A stretch of 64,000 nt of DNA from Chryseobacterium suipulveris (lineage in GTDB: Bacteria > Bacteroidota > Bacteroidia > Flavobacteriales > Weeksellaceae): NCBI RefSeq assembly GCF_022811685.1, contig NZ_CP094532.1, positions 459,501 through 523,500 on the forward strand. The letters are read 5' to 3'. Position 1 is the first letter of the stretch. Each line of letters begins with the position of its first letter. The translations under genes were made by a program, and so were the position numbers. The notes under the pieces are model-generated. The model was given only the letters and a program-made list of their open reading frames with translations. It was not told the origin of the DNA and searched no databases. Below are positions 60,171 through 64,000 of the stretch, in pieces.

Positions 60171-61244
60171 ATGAAAATTATTCGCCTTTCTACTTTCCTT
60201 GATTTTGGTGGAATTGAATCCAAAATGGTTAATCTTTCTACGTATACAGATGATGAAAATGAATGGGTATTTGTTGCAATTGGAAAAGGAGGTGTAGCAG
60301 AAAAAAAAATCCTTTCAAATGGTAAGAAAGTAATCACATTGGGCTTAAATCATAGAATTCCTTCTGTCAGGACTCTTAGGGAATTATATAAGTTTTTAAA
60401 AAGTGAAAAGCCCGATGTAGTTCACTCCTCTGGTGCAGAAGCAAATTTTTTTGGCTTTATTGCAGGGAAAATGGCAGGCATTAAGAATATTGTTGTGGAA
60501 GAAATTGGAATACCCACTCATTCCAACAAAGCTAGAAAGATATTTCAATATATTTTTAAATATGCGGATTGGGTAGTAGGAGAATCCAAAATCGTCACTC
60601 AAAATTTAATTCAGAATTATGGTGTTTATCCGTCGAAAGCAAAGGTTATTCATAATTTTGGCATTTTTCAGCCACTCCCATCTTATGAAAAAGAATCAGG
60701 AAGTTCAGGAGTATTTAAATTAGTAATGATATCCCGTTTAGAGCCTGTAAAAAATATTGATGGAGTTCTAAATGTTTTAGCAAAATTGGTTAAGGGAACT
60801 AAAGACATTCATTTGACCATTGCCGGAACGGGAACTTCCGAGAGCAATTTAAAGGCAAAAGTAAAATCTCTACATCTGGAGGATTATGTGGACTTTGTAG
60901 GATTCATCCATGATCCTTATCCTTATCTTCTCAATTCAGATTTGTATGTCTTAAATTCCTTTTCGGAAGGTTTTTCCAATTCCTTGGTTGAAGCCATGTA
61001 CAGTAAAACACCATCTTTAAGTACTGAGGTAGGCGCTGCATCTGAGATGATAAAAGATGGTAAAAATGGGTTTTTGGTTTCCGTAAATGATGAAAATGCA
61101 TTGTATGATAAAATAATAAACATCATGAACCTGACAAAAACGGAAAGATTGGAAATTGGAAAAAAAGGAAACGCAACAGTCGTCCAGAACTTTTCATTAG
61201 AAAAACATATCCAAAACTTAATGACGATTTATGCAGAAAAATAA
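60171..61244 (+). CDS. Family 4 glycosyltransferase
   Basis: A 357-residue cytoplasmic glycosyltransferase of the GT-B fold from ATG 60171 (a longer frame from 60135 lies inside the previous gene). N-terminus IRLSTFLDFGGIESKMVNL shows the G-G-x-E acceptor-side motif; then VHSSGAEANFFGFIAGKMAG, VMISRLEPVKNIDGVLNVL near 189, LTIAGTGTSESNL, and SFSEGFSNSLVEAMYSKTPSLST with the E-x7-E signature near 270. It overlaps the acyltransferase gene by 14 bp. Confidence 0.93.
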   Translation: MKIIRLSTFLDFGGIESKMVNLSTYTDDENEWVFVAIGKGGVAEKKILSNGKKVITLGLNHRIPSVRTLRELYKFLKSEKPDVVHSSGAEANFFGFIAGKMAGIKNIVVEEIGIPTHSNKARKIFQYIFKYADWVVGESKIVTQNLIQNYGVYPSKAKVIHNFGIFQPLPSYEKESGSSGVFKLVMISRLEPVKNIDGVLNVLAKLVKGTKDIHLTIAGTGTSESNLKAKVKSLHLEDYVDFVGFIHDPYPYLLNSDLYVLNSFSEGFSNSLVEAMYSKTPSLSTEVGAASEMIKDGKNGFLVSVNDENALYDKIINIMNLTKTERLEIGKKGNATVVQNFSLEKHIQNLMTIYAEK

Positions 61245-62322
61245 ATCTATATATCTTCCCGGCCTAAATGGTATCAGAGCCATTGCGGCCATGTCGGTAA
61301 TTGTATCTCATATAGGATTAAATTTAAAATTATATGATATTCCAAATTTTGGCGGATATTCCTTAGCCAATTTTGGGGTTACAATGTTTTTTGCTTTGAG
61401 TGGTTTTTTAATTACTTATCTATTATTAAAGGAAAAGGAGAAGATGGGAACAATTGCCATACGAAAGTTTTATTTTAGAAGACTTTTAAGAATTTGGCCG
61501 TTATACTATTTTTATTTGATTGTCACTTTAGTCGTATTAGGATTCTCAATCAATTCTTATTCATGGATGTATTTATTCATGCTTCCAAATGTTCCTTTTG
61601 CATTGGAGGCAGCATCTGTTTTTCCAGCCACTTTGCCACATCTTGCACATTATTGGTCAGTAGGTGTTGAGGAACAGTTTTATGGATTTTGGCCTTGGTT
61701 TATAAAGAAATCTAAGCGTTTGTTTCGGATATTAGTTGGATTTGCAGTTTTCTTTTTTTTAATTAAAGTTTTACTAACAGTATTAAATGCACCTAAGTTC
61801 ATTGTTGTATTATTTCATTATACCCGATTTGGATGTTTAGGAATGGGAGGAATTGCGGCATTTTTATTAGTAAAAGGAAACAAGAGTTTTTTATCAATCT
61901 TCCAGAACAGAATAGTTGAACTCTGTGCTTGGTTTGTGTTTTTATTAATCTCGATTAATCAATTTCACTTGTTTTCAATTGTGGATCATGAAATTGCAAC
62001 GCTGGCTACATTAGTAATCATCATTAACCAAGTAAATAATCAGAAAAAATTAATCAGTTTAGAAAATAAGGTTTTTGATTACCTGGGAAAAATTTCTTAC
62101 GGACTTTATATATATAATCCCCTGATTATTTTTTTGATTTCATTTGTTCTGAAAGATTTATTAACATCCAGTTTATTCGTAAATCTAATTCTGATCTATT
62201 CAGTTACCATTTTAGTTGTCATACTGGTATCTCATTTGTCCTATTTTTATTTTGAAAGCAAATTTCTAAAATGGAAAGACAAATTTGCCGTTGTAAAAAG
62301 CAAGAGTAGTTATAGCAAATAA
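61231..62322 (+). CDS. Acyltransferase family 3 membrane protein (OafA-like), copy A
   Basis: A 363-residue O-acetyltransferase-type membrane protein. Start YLPGLNGIRAIAAMSVIVSHIG (HxxR-like region around His and Arg in the first segments), MFFALSGFLITYLLL, RRLLRIWPLYYFYL, and HYWSVGVEEQFYGFWPWF near residue 139, then about ten membrane segments ending YFYFESKFLKWK. Expected to decorate the polysaccharide with acetyl or other acyl groups. Paralogous to the next gene. Confidence 0.92.
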   Translation: MQKNKSIYLPGLNGIRAIAAMSVIVSHIGLNLKLYDIPNFGGYSLANFGVTMFFALSGFLITYLLLKEKEKMGTIAIRKFYFRRLLRIWPLYYFYLIVTLVVLGFSINSYSWMYLFMLPNVPFALEAASVFPATLPHLAHYWSVGVEEQFYGFWPWFIKKSKRLFRILVGFAVFFFLIKVLLTVLNAPKFIVVLFHYTRFGCLGMGGIAAFLLVKGNKSFLSIFQNRIVELCAWFVFLLISINQFHLFSIVDHEIATLATLVIIINQVNNQKKLISLENKVFDYLGKISYGLYIYNPLIIFLISFVLKDLLTSSLFVNLILIYSVTILVVILVSHLSYFYFESKFLKWKDKFAVVKSKSSYSK

Positions 62323-62343
62323 AATAAATAATTTAACCGATTT

Positions 62344-63477
62344 ATGCAAAAAACTAAACCCATCTACTTCTCAGGTTTAAACGGGATCAGAGCCATCGCG
62401 GCTTTGGTCGTGGTGATTTCCCATATCAACAATCGTTTGCCCAATTTTAATCTAGAAAAAGGCCCACTGATCGTGGCAGCTGACTATGCCGTAACGGTTT
62501 TTTTCACATTGAGTGGATTTTTGATCACGTATTTGTTACTCGCAGAATTAAAAGAAAAACAATTCATCGATGTGAAGAAGTTTTACATCAGGAGGATTTT
62601 GCGGATCTGGCCCTTGTATTTTCTGTATTTGGTACTGACTATGGCGATCATCGGATTTGACCAATTGAGATGGCCTATCCTGCTCTACATTTTTATGATT
62701 CCGAATTTCAGAAATTCTATCGCCCAATATTTTTCAGGTTTGGTTTCAAAAATTCCGGGCCATAATTTTCTGGTAGGACATTATTGGTCGTTGGGTGTGG
62801 AAGAACAATTCTATGCGTTCTGGCCATGGATCGTACGGAAAACGAAATATTTACTGCCATTTCTTTTGATTTTTCCGGTGACGTATGTGGCATTAAAAAT
62901 TCTGCTTCATTTTATTGATGCGCCTAAATCTATTTTGGTATTTGTAAATTATACCCGATTTGGCTGTATGGTGATCGGGGCATTGGGTGCTTATTTATAT
63001 TTTCATAAAAAAGAATGGATAACGGACTTATTAAATAGGAAAGTTTTTGAGATTCTTGCTGTGTTGTTTTTTGTATTAGTTTTATTCAATAAATTTCACA
63101 TAGCATCACCCATAAATCACGAGATAGCATCTGCCTTTACTTTGTTAATTATTATCAATCAAATTACTAATTCCAAAAAATTATTTTCTTTAGAAAACAG
63201 AATTTTAAACTTTTTGGGAAAAATTTCTTATGGCTTATATGTTTGGAATCCTTTGTTGATTTATTTAGTTTCTTTAATTTATCAGAACTACTTTTTAGAC
63301 ATTAAAATGAATACCGTGCTTTTGGTAATTTTAGTATTTATGATAAACACGGCTGTAATTATTGCTGTTTCGTATGTGTCTTATGAATATTTTGAAAAAA
63401 GATTTTTGCGCATAAAGCATAAATATACGACTGTGAAAAGTTCAGCAACCAAAGAAGAATATAATGAAAAAGCATAA
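62344..63477 (+). CDS. Acyltransferase family 3 membrane protein (OafA-like), copy B
   Basis: A 377-residue relative of copy A: the same order of motifs (YFSGLNGIRAIAALVVVISHIN, VFFTLSGFLITYLLLAE, RRILRIWPLYFLYL, HYWSLGVEEQFYAFWPWIVRK, and NQITNSKKLFSLENRILNFLGKISYGLYVWNPLLIYL). It follows copy A by 21 bp. Its last bases overlap a broken transferase start (ATG 63464) by 14 bp, the same overlap as between the GT4 gene and copy A. Confidence 0.92.
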   Translation: MQKTKPIYFSGLNGIRAIAALVVVISHINNRLPNFNLEKGPLIVAADYAVTVFFTLSGFLITYLLLAELKEKQFIDVKKFYIRRILRIWPLYFLYLVLTMAIIGFDQLRWPILLYIFMIPNFRNSIAQYFSGLVSKIPGHNFLVGHYWSLGVEEQFYAFWPWIVRKTKYLLPFLLIFPVTYVALKILLHFIDAPKSILVFVNYTRFGCMVIGALGAYLYFHKKEWITDLLNRKVFEILAVLFFVLVLFNKFHIASPINHEIASAFTLLIIINQITNSKKLFSLENRILNFLGKISYGLYVWNPLLIYLVSLIYQNYFLDIKMNTVLLVILVFMINTAVIIAVSYVSYEYFEKRFLRIKHKYTTVKSSATKEEYNEKA

Positions 63478-63657
63478 AATCCTTTTCATCACTTGGGATG
63501 GTCCGCAAACTTCGTATAGGGAAGGATTGTTTATGCCGATTTTCATGAAATAGCAAAACTCCGTTCGCAAAACCAGAATATATGTAAAAATTTAAGATGC
63601 ATAATCGAAAAAATTCCGAGAATCTGTTTATATTGTTACTTCAGGCATTATCCTTAA
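63464..63657 (+). pseudogene. Truncated glycosyltransferase N-terminus with frameshift
   Basis: From ATG 63464 the frame reads MKKHKILFITWDGPQTSYREGLFMPIF, a typical start of a GT4-type transferase, then stops. In the neighbouring frame the expected continuation HEIAKLRSQNQN follows directly, so one T has been lost near 63540. This frame ends at 63655 after unrelated-looking residues; the rest of the gene is absent. It marks the degraded right end of the polysaccharide locus. Confidence 0.78.
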
Positions 63658-63722
63658 AATTAAAATCAAAACGATAACTTTAAAAATAAGTGGAAAAGTT
63701 TTAACTGTAATTATAATATTTA

Positions 63723-63730
63723 TATATTTG
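63723..63730 (+). promoter_or_regulatory. -7 promoter box of the AAA ATPase gene
   Basis: TATATTTG 42 nt before ATG 63773. Confidence 0.5.
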
Positions 63731-63772
63731 CTGAATAATTAAAATACGATTATAGTTTTTATATCACGAAAA

Positions 63773-64000
63773 ATGGATTCCGCAATTCCTCGTCCTAAGT
63801 ATCTGAAGCGCATTGAGCCATTTATCGGGAAAAATCTCATTAAGGTTTTTACCGGACAGCGGCGTGTCGGGAAAAGTTATTTGCTTTTCCAGATTATAGA
63901 AGAAATTAAAAAAAAGGATTCCGAAGCTAAAATCATTTACATCAACAAAGAAGATTTGGCTTTTGCACATCTTCGAAATGCCGATGATTTGAACGGGTAT
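63773..64000 (+). CDS. AAA ATPase (AAA_14/DUF4143 type), 3' end outside window
   Basis: The first 76 residues of an ATP-binding protein. MDSAIPRPKYLKRIEPFIGKNLIKVFTGQRRVGKSYLLFQII has the Walker A GQRRVGKS near residue 29, followed by KIIYINKEDLAF, the layout of AAA_14 ATPases that often carry a C-terminal DUF4143 nuclease-like domain. The right edge cuts it, so the second domain is unseen. Its own promoter box separates it from the polysaccharide locus. Confidence 0.85.
   Translation, partial: MDSAIPRPKYLKRIEPFIGKNLIKVFTGQRRVGKSYLLFQIIEEIKKKDSEAKIIYINKEDLAFAHLRNADDLNGY

Overview
The window reads as chromosome of a member of Bacteroidetes, most likely Flavobacteriia close to Chryseobacterium/Kaistella (Weeksellaceae). 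The reasons are: several secreted proteins end in a type IX secretion (T9SS) sorting domain; a PorP/SprF-type T9SS membrane protein is present; lineage-typical families occur (DUF4403, DUF5103, DUF3822, YMGG glycine-zipper lipoprotein, double-headed Nfu); genes lack strong Shine-Dalgarno sites; and TAnnTTTG promoter boxes lie just upstream of many genes. No rRNA, CRISPR array, intact insertion sequence or prophage was seen.

Layout. 1-13.3 kb: T9SS cargo proteins (a partial one at the left edge, an M12B-like metalloprotease, an Asp-box/BNR protein), sucC, a degenerate RibBA, a luciferase-like oxidoreductase, DUF4403, tRNA-Cys and a large membrane protein. 13.3-20.7 kb: aroC, thioredoxin-like proteins, YkvA, miaA, an MBL hydrolase and DUF5103. 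21-27 kb: a broken M4-protease gene, hemH, nfu, a gamma-carbonic anhydrase-like protein, a GNAT and a YihY protein. 27-34.2 kb: a helicase, lnt, and the minus-strand operon yicC-gmk-nadA-folB. 34.3-45.6 kb: PASTA protein, rRNA/tRNA modification genes, PorP/SprF, hemW, murI, rsmD, Smr, glyA, recX and an outer-membrane barrel. 45.7-63.7 kb: a capsule/exopolysaccharide locus. The right edge cuts an AAA ATPase.

The polysaccharide locus has the export lipoprotein (Wza), the co-polymerase/tyrosine kinase (Wzc), UDP-GlcNAc C4-epimerase and UDP-GalNAc dehydrogenase (together a route to UDP-GalNAcA), a dTDP-rhamnose-4-epimerase-like enzyme, a DegT aminotransferase plus PglD/NeuD-type acetyltransferase next to a Fuc4NAc-transferase homologue (suggesting a 4-acetamido-4,6-dideoxyhexose), a flippase, GT4 enzymes, a pyruvyltransferase and two paralogous O-acyltransferases. 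No Wzy polymerase was recognised. Three glycosyltransferase reading frames here are broken; one break lies in a run of 13 A at the 5' end, which suggests phase variation.

The most unusual layer is repeated DNA. Intergenic regions hold short-period tandem words, REP-like double palindromes, nested inverted elements, and a 222-bp tandem element with diverged inverted relatives on the other side of murI. Two repeat families have entered genes: two copies of a 59-bp repeat (plus another tandem word) sit in frame inside the UDP-GalNAc dehydrogenase gene, and a C/G-rich palindrome encodes part of the guanylate kinase N-terminus. Three genes have a promoter box only 4-5 nt before their ATG, suggesting leaderless mRNAs. 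All family assignments come from reading the sequence by eye; no database search was run.
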